Source: Streptomyces viridiviolaceus (GTDB taxonomy: Bacteria; Actinomycetota; Actinomycetes; Streptomycetales; Streptomycetaceae). From it: DNA of 64,000 nt. Position 1 is the stretch's first letter. The number at the start of each line of letters is the position of its first letter. The position numbers and the translations under genes were made by a program. Shown here one piece after another: positions 16,939 to 25,956 of this stretch. The notes under the pieces were generated by a model. That model was not told where the DNA came from, searched no databases, and saw only the letters and a program-made list of their open reading frames with translations. Location of the stretch: the NCBI RefSeq assembly GCF_014650995.1, contig NZ_BMWA01000001.1, positions 372,001-436,000 on the forward strand. Reading direction: 5' to 3'.

Positions 16939-17462
16939 CCGGGCCCCGGGTGCGCGAGATGACCCTCGCCGACTGCGACCGCGTGTCCGCGATACGCGTC
17001 GGGGGCTGGCGGTCCGCCTACCGGGGCCTGATGCCGCAGCCGTACCTCGACGGGCTCAGCGTCGCGGGGGACGCCGCACGACGCCGCACCCTCTTCACCC
17101 GGGCCCCGGACGGCGTGGTGAACCTGGTCGCCGAGGACGACGGCGGCGAGATCGTGGGCTGGGCCTGCCACGGCCCCTACCGCGACGGCGACCTGCGCAC
17201 CGCCGACGCCGAGCTGTACGCCCTCTACGTCGACGCCTCACGGCTCGGCGGCGGAATCGGGCGGGCCCTGCTGACCGAGTCGGTACGCCGGTGCACGACC
17301 GCCGGGCACACGCGCATGCTCCTGTGGGTGCTCGAGGGCAACGCCCGCGCCCGGCGCTTCTACGAGAAGGCGGGATTCCACGCCGACGGCGCCGAGGAGC
17401 CGTTCGACGTGGACGGGGTCGCCGTGCCCGAGGTGCGGTACGCCCGGGCACTGACCGGCTGA
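16935..17462 (+). CDS. GNAT family N-acetyltransferase
   Basis: A 175-residue GNAT acetyltransferase with the acetyl-CoA binding loop RLGGGIGRALL (about residues 96-106, motif Q/RxxGxG/A) and a C-terminal NARARRFYEKAGF segment typical of the fold. The N-terminal part (REMTLADCDRVSAIRVGGWRSAYRG) resembles Rv2851c-like small-molecule acetyltransferases. GTG 16935 overlaps the previous stop. Acceptor unknown. Convergent with the HEAT-repeat gene only four bases away. Confidence 0.85.
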   Translation: MTGPRVREMTLADCDRVSAIRVGGWRSAYRGLMPQPYLDGLSVAGDAARRRTLFTRAPDGVVNLVAEDDGGEIVGWACHGPYRDGDLRTADAELYALYVDASRLGGGIGRALLTESVRRCTTAGHTRMLLWVLEGNARARRFYEKAGFHADGAEEPFDVDGVAVPEVRYARALTG

Positions 17463-17466
17463 CGGC

Positions 17467-18051
17467 TCACCGCGGGCCCGGGATGCGCGCCAGGGCCCGC
17501 ACCGCCGCCTCCGCCAGCGCAGGGTGGGCGAGGGCGTCGTTCAGCACCGGTCTGGCCCGGTCGTCGCCGAGCGAGCCGAGCCCGTCGACGCAGGCGAGCG
17601 CGACCCGGCGGTAGGGGTCGTGCGGGCGCAGCCGCCGTTCCAGCGTGGTGATCAGCGCGGGCACGGCCTCCGGGGCGCGCAGCTCGACGAGCAGCCGCAC
17701 GGGGTACAGGGCGTAGGCGACGCGCAGCTCGTTGGTGGCGAGCGCGGCGGCGGCGCGGGCGGTACGGGGGTCGCCGAGGCGGGCCAGGGCGTGGGCGGCC
17801 AAGGCGCAGCGCGGCGGGTCACGGTGGTTCAGCAGCAGCACTAGGGCCTCGAACGCCCGGCGGTCCCCCGCGACGCCCAGCCGGAAGGCGGCCAGCTCGC
17901 GCGCCCACAAAGGCTGTGCGGGCTCGATCAGCACCGCTGCCAGCTCGTCCCGGTCCTCGGTGGCCACGAGGCGGTCGTACGCCGCCGAACCGCCCGCGGC
18001 GGCCGACTCGCCCCGCAAACGCTCCGTGAGCGCTCGCAACTCTTCGTCCAT
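17467..18051 (-). CDS. HEAT-repeat protein
   Basis: A 194-residue all-helical protein with four or more HEAT/PBS-lyase-like repeats, each of the type AxxALxxLGDxRAxxxLxxAL (for example LAAHALARLGDPRTARAAAAL and CVDGLGSLGDDRARPVLNDAL). Such proteins act as scaffolds; no catalytic motif is visible. ATG 18051 begins MDEELRALTERLRG. It is divergent from the dehydrogenase gene by 377 bases. Function unknown. Confidence 0.78.
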   Translation of the reverse strand: MDEELRALTERLRGESAAAGGSAAYDRLVATEDRDELAAVLIEPAQPLWARELAAFRLGVAGDRRAFEALVLLLNHRDPPRCALAAHALARLGDPRTARAAAALATNELRVAYALYPVRLLVELRAPEAVPALITTLERRLRPHDPYRRVALACVDGLGSLGDDRARPVLNDALAHPALAEAAVRALARIPGPR

Positions 18052-18428
18052 GACACCGAGGTTAGGGGCCTTGCCGGTCGTGTGGGACGTACATCACGAA
18101 CACCAAGGGCTGGCGCGCTCGTTACCCGGCAGTTAAGCTCAGACGAGCGAGTTACCCACTCGCTGCACTCCTCACGGCGGTTTGGTGACGCAGCCGCTGT
18201 GAGAGCAGTCGGTTCGGTACATCAGGTACCGCAGTGCGACTCGGCCTCGGGACAGGGCCGGTCGGTCACCGCCGCAGCGGCGGGCGTGTGCACGCCCTCC
18301 CCGACGGCTCCGGGCGTGTGCGCCAGTCAGCCCGGCAACACCCGCACTCCTTCCGCACGCACCCGGTGCGCCCCTCGGCGTACCCGGGCGTGTCTCCCGT
18401 CGTCACCCTCATTCTCCTGGAGTCCGCG
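18052..18428. promoter_or_regulatory. Divergent spacer with inverted and direct repeats; no gene
   Basis: The region between the HEAT-repeat and dehydrogenase genes. AGCGAGT (18146-18152) and ACTCGCT (18158-18164) form a perfect inverted repeat with a 5-base centre, and GTTACCC occurs at 18121-18127 and again at 18151-18157. These could be operator sites for a regulator such as the TetR encoded at 20371. Nothing else recognised. Confidence 0.45.
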
Positions 18429-20234
18429 ATGGCCACTCCCCTGTCCGACACCCCTCTGTCCCCGCTCCGGACCGTCGCCGTGGTCGGCCTCGGCACCATG
18501 GGCACCGGTATCGCCGAGGTGCTGGCCAAGGCCGGCCGTGACGTCGTCGGCATCGACGTCAGCGAGGCGCAGGCCGCGAAGGCCGTCGCCGCCCTGGAGT
18601 CCTCCACCGCCCGTGCCGTCGAGCGCGGCCGGCTGACCGAGCGCGAGCGCGCGGACGCCCTCGCCCGGTTCCGTACCTCCACCGATCTGCGGGCGGCGTC
18701 CGGCGCCGACCTGGTGATCGAGGTGGCTCCGGAGTCGTACGAGGTCAAGCAGCAGATCTTCCGGGAGCTCGACGGGATCGTGCCGCCGGAGACGATCCTG
18801 GCCACCGGCACCAACGCCCTGTCCGTCACCCGCCTCGCCGCCGACTCGGCCCGCCCGGAGCGGGTGCTGGGCCTGCACTTCTTCAATCCGGCCCCGGCGA
18901 TGAAGCTGGTCGAGGTCGTCTCCTCCGTGCTGACCGCGCCCGCGGCCGTCACGGCGGTCACCAACCTCGCCCTCGACCTCGGCAAGGAGCCCGTCGCGGT
19001 CGGTGACCGGCCCGGGTTCGTCGCCGACGGGCTGCTGTTCGGCTACCTCAACCAGGCCGCGGCGATGTACGAGGCGCGCTACGCCTCCCGGGAGGACATC
19101 GACGCCGCGATGCGGCTGGGCTGCGGCCTGCCCATGGGGCCGCTGGCCCTGCTGGACCTGATCGGTGTCGACACCGCGCGCACGGTCCTGGAGGCCATGT
19201 ACGCGGCCTCCCACGACCGTCTGCACGCCCCCGCCCCGATCCTGAAGCAGCTCAGCGAGGCGGGCCTGACCGGCCGCAAGTCCGGGCGCGGCTTCTACAC
19301 CTACGAGGCACCGGGCAGCGCGGTCGTCGTGCCGGACGCGCTGACGCCGCGGAAGAGCGACACCCCGGTCCCCGGCCGCCCCGTCCGCTCGGTGGGCGTC
19401 GCCGGCTCGGGCACCATGGCCTCCGGCATCGCCGAGGTGTTCGCCAAGGCCGGGTACGAGGTCGTGCTCGCCGCCCGCAGCGCGGAGAAGGCGCAGACGG
19501 CGAAGGCCCGGATCGGCAAGTCCCTCGCGCGCAGCGTCGACAAGGGCCGGATGACCGCCGAGGCCGCCGCCGAGACCCTGGAGCGGATCGTTCCGACCGG
19601 CACGTACGACGACTTCGCCGACGTCGACCTGGCCGTGGAGGCGGTCGCCGAGGACCTGGAGGTCAAGCGGCAGCTGTTCGGCACGCTGGACAAGGTCTGC
19701 AAGCCCGGCGCGGTCCTGGCCACCACCACCTCCTCCCTGCCCGTCGTCGCCTGCGCCCGCGCCACCTCGCGCCCGCAGGACGTGATCGGCATGCACTTCT
19801 TCAACCCGGCGCCGGCCATGAAGCTGGTCGAGGTGGTCCGCACGGTGCTGACGGCCGACGACGTCCACGCCACCGTCCGTGAGGTGTGCGCCAAGGTCAG
19901 GAAGCACGCCGTGGACTGCGGTGACCGGGCCGGGTTCATCGTCAACGCGCTGCTGTTCCCGTACCTGAACAACGCGGTGAAGATGGTGCAGGAGCACTAC
20001 GCGACGCTCGACGACATCGACGCGGCGATGAAGCTGGGCGGCGGTTACCCGATGGGCCCGTTCGAGCTGCTGGACGTCGTCGGGCTCGATGTCTCGCTGG
20101 CCATCGAGAAGGTGCTCCACCGCGAGTTCCGCGACCCCGGCCTCGCACCCGCGCCGCTCCTGGAGCACCTGGTGGCCGCGGGCTGCCTCGGCCGCAAGAC
20201 GGGCCGCGGTTTCCGCGAATATGCCCGGCGCTGA
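18429..20234 (+). CDS. Two-headed 3-hydroxyacyl-CoA dehydrogenase
   Basis: A 601-residue protein consisting of two complete 3-hydroxybutyryl-CoA dehydrogenase units in tandem. Unit one (residues 15-300) and unit two (about 318-600) each have the NAD-binding GxGTMGxGIAEVLAKAG motif, the catalytic region LGLHFFNPAPAMKLVEVV (active-site His with partner Glu), and a C-terminal GPLALLDLIG or GPFELLDVVG domain. It would oxidise 3-hydroxybutyryl-CoA or reduce acetoacetyl-CoA, delivering crotonyl-CoA precursors to the ethylmalonyl-CoA pathway encoded downstream. ATG 18429 follows CTGGAG. The duplication is within one frame with no linker defect. Confidence 0.92.
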   Translation: MATPLSDTPLSPLRTVAVVGLGTMGTGIAEVLAKAGRDVVGIDVSEAQAAKAVAALESSTARAVERGRLTERERADALARFRTSTDLRAASGADLVIEVAPESYEVKQQIFRELDGIVPPETILATGTNALSVTRLAADSARPERVLGLHFFNPAPAMKLVEVVSSVLTAPAAVTAVTNLALDLGKEPVAVGDRPGFVADGLLFGYLNQAAAMYEARYASREDIDAAMRLGCGLPMGPLALLDLIGVDTARTVLEAMYAASHDRLHAPAPILKQLSEAGLTGRKSGRGFYTYEAPGSAVVVPDALTPRKSDTPVPGRPVRSVGVAGSGTMASGIAEVFAKAGYEVVLAARSAEKAQTAKARIGKSLARSVDKGRMTAEAAAETLERIVPTGTYDDFADVDLAVEAVAEDLEVKRQLFGTLDKVCKPGAVLATTTSSLPVVACARATSRPQDVIGMHFFNPAPAMKLVEVVRTVLTADDVHATVREVCAKVRKHAVDCGDRAGFIVNALLFPYLNNAVKMVQEHYATLDDIDAAMKLGGGYPMGPFELLDVVGLDVSLAIEKVLHREFRDPGLAPAPLLEHLVAAGCLGRKTGRGFREYARR

Positions 20235-20297
20235 ACGTCCGGGCGACTGGTTCCGGTCCGAAGAGGACTGGGGCGGACTGCTGGATCCCGCCGGGTC

Positions 20298-20322
20298 TCC
20301 CCCGCCCTCCCGGGGCGGGGGA
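20298..20322 (+). terminator. Hairpin after the dehydrogenase gene
   Basis: TCCCCCGCCC (20298-20307) pairs with GGGCGGGGGA (20313-20322) around a five-base loop, 64 bases beyond the stop codon and before the TetR gene. Confidence 0.65.
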
Positions 20323-20370
20323 ATCCCCGGTCATGCGCATCAAGCTGCGCACATGCAGTACGTTCGGGTC

Positions 20371-21183
20371 ATGCCCCAGCCCGCCAAGTCCTCACGTACA
20401 CCAGCTACGCCCGACGCTCCGGAGAGCGCCGCCGGCAGCCGAGCCGCCGCCCAGCGGCTGAAAATGCGCCGGGAATTGGCAGCCGCGGCGATGGAGCTGT
20501 TCGCGACCAAGGGGTACGAGGCGACCACGGTCGACGAGATCGCGGCCGCGGCAGGCGTTGCCCGCCGCACCTTCTTCCGCCACTTCCGCTCCAAGGAAGA
20601 GGCCATCTTCCCGGACCACGACGACACCCTCGTCCGCGCCGAGGCGGTGCTCAACGCCGCGCCCGCGCACGAGCACCCGCTCGACACGGTGTGCCGCGGC
20701 ATCAAGGAAGTCATGAAGATGTACGCGGCCCGGCCGGAGATCTCGGTCGCCCGTTACAAGCTGACGCGTGAGGTGCCCACCCTGCGCGAGGCGGAGATCG
20801 CGTCGGTGGCCCGCTACGAGCGCCTGTTCACCCGCTATCTGCTGGGCCACTTCGACGAGCACGCGCACGACGACGACGCCAACGACGACCCGCTGCTCGC
20901 GGAGGTCGCCGCGTCCGCCGTGGTCACCGCCCACAACCACGTGCTGCGCCGCTGGCTGCGGGCGGGCGGGCAGGGCGACGTGGAGGCCCAGCTCGACCAC
21001 GCCTTCGCGATCGTGCGGAAGACGTTCGGCACGGGTATCGGCGCCGGACGCAGCGGCTCGGCCACGCGCCCGCCGGCCGCCTCGGCCTCCGCGCAGGGCG
21101 AGGTGCTGGTGACGGTCGCCCGCACCGACGCGCCGCTGCACGAGGTCATGCGGACCATCGAGCAGGCCCTGAAGGAGCGCTGA
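20371..21183 (+). CDS. TetR family regulator next to ccr
   Basis: A 270-residue TetR-type repressor or activator: the N-terminal helix-turn-helix is LFATKGYEATTVDEIAAAAGVARRTFFRHFRSKEE (about residues 45-80), followed by a ligand-binding domain and a low-complexity serine/alanine tail. Starts at ATG 20371 or 20353 are both possible and neither has a clear ribosome site. It lies directly before ccr, from which it is separated by a terminator. In Methylobacterium a TetR protein, CcrR, activates ccr by binding a palindrome upstream of it; an equivalent role here is inference. Confidence 0.83.
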   Translation: MPQPAKSSRTPATPDAPESAAGSRAAAQRLKMRRELAAAAMELFATKGYEATTVDEIAAAAGVARRTFFRHFRSKEEAIFPDHDDTLVRAEAVLNAAPAHEHPLDTVCRGIKEVMKMYAARPEISVARYKLTREVPTLREAEIASVARYERLFTRYLLGHFDEHAHDDDANDDPLLAEVAASAVVTAHNHVLRRWLRAGGQGDVEAQLDHAFAIVRKTFGTGIGAGRSGSATRPPAASASAQGEVLVTVARTDAPLHEVMRTIEQALKER

Positions 21184-21610
21184 GCCACTCCTACTCCCGT
21201 GATCCTCCTGTGAGAACGGCCACCCCCCGGGTGGCCGTTTTGGCATGTCAGGGGCCGTTTTCCGCCGTCTCCGAGGACCGCTTCGATCGATCATCGCTCA
21301 TTTGTTACGTAAAGATTTCATCTGAGGCCAATTTCTGGCACGCAGTGCCTTGCGGGGTGACACGCGGTGCCATACGTTGAAGGAGTCCGGGCGGCCGGCG
21401 CGCAGAGACCATTCGCGCGTCGGCTGTCCCAGCAAGCCAATGGCCTGCGCGCCCGGACGCCTGCGTCACAGGCACCCTCCCGCGCCACAAAGCGCTGCCG
21501 AAGCACCACCCACCGCCGAACCGACGGCAGACCAGCAACCCGACCCTCAGCAGCACCGACGTAACCCTCAGCGCCCCTCCCTCAGGGCGCTCGACGCCGG
21601 AGGCAACACC
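21184..21610 (+). promoter_or_regulatory. ccr leader: promoter, palindromes and long 5-prime region
   Basis: This 427-base spacer contains the terminator above and then a promoter-like pair TTGCGG (21350-21355) and TACGTT (21373-21378) with 17-base spacing. Directly before the -35 element sits GGCAC-GCA-GTGCC (21337-21349), and further up TTACGTAA (21305-21312). The half-site GCAGTGCC recurs as GCGGTGCC at 21364-21371. The predicted transcript leader is about 225 bases. No open gene recognised. Confidence 0.55.
21215..21241 (+). terminator. Intrinsic terminator after the TetR gene
   Basis: AACGGCCACCC (21215-21225) pairs perfectly with GGGTGGCCGTT (21229-21239) around CCC and is followed by T residues, 31 bases after the stop codon. 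Confidence 0.9.
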
Positions 21611-22954
21611 GTGACCATGAAGGACATCCTGGCCGCGATCCAGGCGCCCGAGACCACCTCGGCCGACTTCGCCGCTCTCCCGCTCCCCGAGTCGTACCGC
21701 GCGATCACCGTGCACAAGGACGAGACGGAGATGTTCGCGGGCCTCGAGACCCGCGACAAGGACCCCCGCAAGTCCATCCACCTGGACGAGGTCCCGCTGC
21801 CCGAACTGGGACCGGGCGAGGCCCTGGTGGCCGTCATGGCCTCCTCGGTCAACTACAACTCGGTGTGGACCTCGATCTTCGAGCCGCTGTCCACCTTCGG
21901 CTTCCTGGAGCGCTACGGCCGCACCAGCGAGCTGGCCAAGCGCCACGACCTGCCGTACCACATCATCGGCTCCGACCTGGCGGGCGTCGTGCTGCGCACC
22001 GGCCCCGGCGTCAACTCCTGGCAGCCCGGTGACGAGGTCGTCGCGCACTGCCTCTCCGTGGAGCTGGAGTCGTCCGACGGCCACAACGACACGATGCTCG
22101 ACCCCGAGCAGCGCATCTGGGGCTTCGAGACCAACTTCGGCGGGCTCGCGGAGGTCGCGCTCGTCAAGTCCAACCAGCTGATGCCCAAGCCCGGCCACCT
22201 CAGCTGGGAGGAGGCCGCGGCCCCGGGCCTGGTGAACTCCACCGCCTACCGCCAGCTCGTCTCCCGCAACGGCGCCGGAATGAAGCAGGGCGACAACGTC
22301 CTCATCTGGGGCGCTTCCGGCGGTCTCGGCTCCTACGCCACCCAGTTCGCGCTGGCCGGCGGCGCCAACCCGATCTGTGTCGTCTCCAGCGAGCAGAAGG
22401 CGGACATCTGCCGGTCCATGGGCGCGGAGGCGATCATCGACCGCAGCGCCGAGGGCTACAAGTTCTGGAAGGACGAGAACACCCAGGACCCGAAGGAGTG
22501 GAAGCGCTTCGGCAAGCGCATCCGCGAACTCACGGGCGGCGAGGACATCGACATCGTCTTCGAGCACCCCGGCCGCGAGACCTTCGGCGCGAGCGTCTAC
22601 GTCACCCGCAAGGGCGGCACCATCACCACCTGCGCCTCGACCTCGGGCTACATGCACCAGTACGACAACCGCTACCTGTGGATGTCCCTGAAGCGCATCA
22701 TCGGCTCCCACTTCGCCAACTACCGCGAGGCCTGGGAGGCCAACCGCCTCATCGCCAAGGGCAAGATCCACCCGACGCTCTCCAAGGTGTACTCCCTGGA
22801 GGACACCGGCCAGGCGGCGTACGACGTCCACCGCAACCTCCACCAGGGCAAGGTCGGTGTGCTCTGCCTGGCACCCGAGGAGGGCCTCGGCGTGCGCGAC
22901 GAGGAGATGCGCGCCCAGCACGTCGACGCCATCAACCGCTTCCGGAACGTCTGA
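21611..22954 (+). CDS. ccr: Crotonyl-CoA carboxylase/reductase
   Basis: A 447-residue medium-chain dehydrogenase/reductase, the same length as the S. collinus enzyme and nearly identical to it as remembered. It converts crotonyl-CoA, CO2 and NADPH to ethylmalonyl-CoA, supplying extender units and driving acetyl-CoA assimilation. The N-terminal part includes the substrate segment YRAITVHKDETEMFAGLE; the Rossmann part has WGASGGLGSYATQFALAGGA (about residues 236-255), and the conserved HPGRETFGASV loop. GTG 21611 follows GGAGG; the internal ATG two codons on is an alternative. First gene of a tightly spaced operon. Confidence 0.97.
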   Translation: MTMKDILAAIQAPETTSADFAALPLPESYRAITVHKDETEMFAGLETRDKDPRKSIHLDEVPLPELGPGEALVAVMASSVNYNSVWTSIFEPLSTFGFLERYGRTSELAKRHDLPYHIIGSDLAGVVLRTGPGVNSWQPGDEVVAHCLSVELESSDGHNDTMLDPEQRIWGFETNFGGLAEVALVKSNQLMPKPGHLSWEEAAAPGLVNSTAYRQLVSRNGAGMKQGDNVLIWGASGGLGSYATQFALAGGANPICVVSSEQKADICRSMGAEAIIDRSAEGYKFWKDENTQDPKEWKRFGKRIRELTGGEDIDIVFEHPGRETFGASVYVTRKGGTITTCASTSGYMHQYDNRYLWMSLKRIIGSHFANYREAWEANRLIAKGKIHPTLSKVYSLEDTGQAAYDVHRNLHQGKVGVLCLAPEEGLGVRDEEMRAQHVDAINRFRNV

Positions 22955-22964
22955 GGAGCACGGC

Positions 22965-24992
22965 ATGACTGAGCGTCAGAAGGACCGGCCGTGGTTGATG
23001 CGGACCTACGCCGGCCACTCCACGGCCGAGGCGTCCAACGAGCTGTACCGACGCAACCTCGCCAAGGGCCAGACGGGTCTGTCGGTGGCGTTCGACCTGC
23101 CGACGCAGACCGGCTACGACTCCGACCACGTCCTCGCCCGCGGCGAGGTCGGCCGGGTCGGGGTGCCGGTCGCACACCTCGGTGACATGCGCCGGCTGTT
23201 CCAGGACATCCCCCTGGAGCAGATGAACACCTCGATGACCATCAACGCCACGGCCATGTGGCTGCTGGCGCTCTACCAGGTCGTGGCGGAGGAGCAGGGT
23301 GCGGACATCACCAAGCTCCAGGGCACGACCCAGAACGACATCGTCAAGGAGTACCTGTCCCGGGGCACGCACGTGTTCCCGCCGGGACCGTCGCTCCGCC
23401 TGACGACGGACATGATCGCGTACACGGTCTCCCACATGCCCAAGTGGAACCCGATCAACATCTGCAGCTACCACCTGCAGGAGGCGGGCGCCACGCCGGT
23501 GCAGGAGATCGCGTACGCGATGTCCACCGCCATCGCCGTGCTCGACGCCGTGCGCGACAGCGGCCAGGTGCCCCAGGAGCGCATGGGTGACGTCGTCGGG
23601 CGCATCTCCTTCTTCGTGAACGCGGGTGTCCGCTTCATCGAGGAGATGTGCAAGATGCGGGCCTTCGGCCGCATCTGGGACAAGGTCACGCGCGAGCGGT
23701 ACGGCATCGAGAACCCCAAGCACCGCCGCTTCCGCTACGGCGTCCAGGTCAACTCCCTCGGGCTGACCGAGGCGCAGCCGGAGAACAACGTCCAGCGGAT
23801 CGTGCTGGAGATGCTGGCCGTCACCCTCTCCAAGGACGCACGCGCGCGTGCCGTGCAGCTGCCCGCCTGGAACGAGGCCCTGGGCCTTCCCCGCCCCTGG
23901 GACCAGCAGTGGTCGCTGCGCATCCAGCAGGTGCTGGCGTACGAGAGCGACCTGCTGGAGTACGACGACATCTTCGACGGCTCGAAGGTGATCGAGGCGA
24001 AGGTGGACGAGCTGGTCGCCGAGGCGCTCGCCGAGATCGACCGGATCCAGGAGATGGGCGGCGCCATGGCGGCCGTCGAGTCCGGCTACCTCAAGTCGCA
24101 GCTGGTCGCCTCGCACGCCGAGCGCCGGGCCCGGATCGAGTCGGGCGAGGAGAAGATCATCGGCGTCAACGCCTTCGAGGGCACCGAGCCGAACCCGCTC
24201 ACCGCCGACCTGGACACCGCGATCCAGACGGTCGACCCGGCGGTGGAGGCGCGCGTGATCGCCTCGCTGCAGAACTGGCGGGACACCCGCTACCAGCCGC
24301 CGTTCAACCACCCCCGCCCCTGCAAGGCGCTGGAGCGGCTGAAGGAGGCCGCGAAGGGCACCGAGAACCTCATGGAGGCCACCCTGGAGTGCGCCCGCGC
24401 CGGGGTCACGACCGGCGAGTGGGCCGGGGCGCTGCGCGAGGTGTTCGGCGAGTTCCGCGCGCCGACGGGCGTGTCGTCGGCGCCGGTCGCGGTCGCCGCC
24501 GAGGAGGGCAGCTCCCTGGCCCTGGTACGCCGGAAGGTGGATCTGACGGCGAAGGACCTCGGCGTCGGCAAGCTGCGCTTCCTGGTCGGCAAGCCGGGCC
24601 TGGACGGTCACTCCAACGGCGCCGAGCAGATCGCCGTGCGTGCCCGCGACGCCGGCTTCGAGGTGGTCTACCAGGGCATCCGGCTCACCCCGGAGCAGAT
24701 CGTGGACGCCGCCCTCGCCGAGGACGTCCACGCGGTGGGCCTGTCGATCCTCTCCGGCTCGCACGCCCAGCTGGTGCCGGACGTGCTGGACAGGCTCCGT
24801 GTGGCCGGTGCCACAGATATACCGGTGATCGCCGGTGGCATCATCCCGAACGGTGACGCCGAACAGCTGCGGGCCGCGGGAGTGGCCGCGGTCTTCACTC
24901 CGAAGGACTTCGACATCACCGGAATCATCGGCCGGATCGTCGACGAGATCCGGACAGCGAACAAGCTCGACCCCCTGGAGGTCCCCGCATGA
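22965..24992 (+). CDS. ecm: Ethylmalonyl-CoA mutase (MeaA/Ecm)
   Basis: A 675-residue coenzyme B12-dependent acyl-CoA mutase. The large catalytic domain begins with GLSVAFDLPTQTGYDSDH, and the C-terminal cobalamin-binding domain shows DGHSNGAEQIA (Asp-x-His-x2-Gly, near residue 540) followed by GSHAQLVPDVL and IAGGIIP. Its place behind ccr identifies it as the mutase turning ethylmalonyl-CoA into methylsuccinyl-CoA rather than a methylmalonyl-CoA mutase. ATG 22965 follows GAGGAG, ten bases after ccr. Its stop overlaps the next start (ATGA). Confidence 0.95.
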   Translation: MTERQKDRPWLMRTYAGHSTAEASNELYRRNLAKGQTGLSVAFDLPTQTGYDSDHVLARGEVGRVGVPVAHLGDMRRLFQDIPLEQMNTSMTINATAMWLLALYQVVAEEQGADITKLQGTTQNDIVKEYLSRGTHVFPPGPSLRLTTDMIAYTVSHMPKWNPINICSYHLQEAGATPVQEIAYAMSTAIAVLDAVRDSGQVPQERMGDVVGRISFFVNAGVRFIEEMCKMRAFGRIWDKVTRERYGIENPKHRRFRYGVQVNSLGLTEAQPENNVQRIVLEMLAVTLSKDARARAVQLPAWNEALGLPRPWDQQWSLRIQQVLAYESDLLEYDDIFDGSKVIEAKVDELVAEALAEIDRIQEMGGAMAAVESGYLKSQLVASHAERRARIESGEEKIIGVNAFEGTEPNPLTADLDTAIQTVDPAVEARVIASLQNWRDTRYQPPFNHPRPCKALERLKEAAKGTENLMEATLECARAGVTTGEWAGALREVFGEFRAPTGVSSAPVAVAAEEGSSLALVRRKVDLTAKDLGVGKLRFLVGKPGLDGHSNGAEQIAVRARDAGFEVVYQGIRLTPEQIVDAALAEDVHAVGLSILSGSHAQLVPDVLDRLRVAGATDIPVIAGGIIPNGDAEQLRAAGVAAVFTPKDFDITGIIGRIVDEIRTANKLDPLEVPA

Positions 24993-25951
24993 CCACGGTC
25001 AACCGCCTTCGCCCCCGGCGCTCCTGCCTGGCGGTACCGGGCTCGAACCCGCGCTTCCTGGAGAAGGCCCAGGGCCTCCCGGCGGACCAGGTCTTCCTGG
25101 ACCTGGAGGACGCGTGCGCCCCGCTGGCCAAGCCCGAGGCCCGGCACACCATCGTCAAGTTCCTCAACGAGGGCGACTGGACGGGCAAGACCCGCGTCGT
25201 GCGCGTCAACGACTGGACGACCGAATGGACGTACCGCGACGTCGTCACGGTCGTCGAGGGGGCCGGCCAGAACCTGGACTGCATCATGCTGCCGAAGGTC
25301 CAGGACGCCCAGCAGATCGTCGCCCTCGACCTGCTGCTGACCCAGATCGAGAAGACGATGGGCTTCGAGGTCGGCCGGATCGGCATCGAGGCGCAGATCG
25401 AGAACGCGCAGGGCCTGAACAACGTCAACGAGATCGCGCAGGCCTCCCCGCGCGTCGAGACCATCATCTTCGGCCCGGCCGACTTCATGGCGTCCATCAA
25501 CATGAAGTCCCTCGTCGTGGGCGAGCAGCCGCCCGGCTACCCGGCGGACGCCTACCACTACATCCTCATGAAGATCCTGATGGCCGCCCGCGCCAACGAC
25601 CTCCAGGCGATCGACGGCCCCTACCTCCAGATCCGCAACATCGACGGCTACCGCGAGGTCGCCCGGCGCGCCGCCGCCCTCGGCTTCGACGGCAAGTGGG
25701 TGCTGCACCCGGGCCAGGTCGAGGCGTCCAACGAGATCTTCTCGCCCTCGCAGGAGGACTACGACCACGCCGAGCTGATCCTGGACGCGTACGACTACTA
25801 CACGTCCGAGGCGGGCGGCAAGAAGGGCTCCGCGATGCTCGGCGACGAGATGATCGACGAGGCCAGCCGCAAGATGGCCCTCGTCATCTCCGGCAAGGGC
25901 CGCGCGGCCGGCATGCAGCGCACCAGCAAGTTCGAGATCCCGGAGGCCTGA
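24989..25951 (+). CDS. mcl: beta-methylmalyl-CoA / malyl-CoA lyase
   Basis: A 320-residue CitE/HpcH family lyase. The conserved CLAVPGSNPRFLEKA start, VFLDLEDACAP metal and CoA segment, and IEAQIENAQGLNNVNEI (the glutamate that holds magnesium) are intact. In the ethylmalonyl-CoA pathway it cleaves methylmalyl-CoA to glyoxylate and propionyl-CoA. It overlaps the mutase gene by four bases. Length and motifs match actinobacterial Mcl1; the neighbouring pathway genes make citrate lyase function unlikely. Confidence 0.92.
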   Translation: MTTVNRLRPRRSCLAVPGSNPRFLEKAQGLPADQVFLDLEDACAPLAKPEARHTIVKFLNEGDWTGKTRVVRVNDWTTEWTYRDVVTVVEGAGQNLDCIMLPKVQDAQQIVALDLLLTQIEKTMGFEVGRIGIEAQIENAQGLNNVNEIAQASPRVETIIFGPADFMASINMKSLVVGEQPPGYPADAYHYILMKILMAARANDLQAIDGPYLQIRNIDGYREVARRAAALGFDGKWVLHPGQVEASNEIFSPSQEDYDHAELILDAYDYYTSEAGGKKGSAMLGDEMIDEASRKMALVISGKGRAAGMQRTSKFEIPEA

Positions 25952-25956
25952 GCCCG

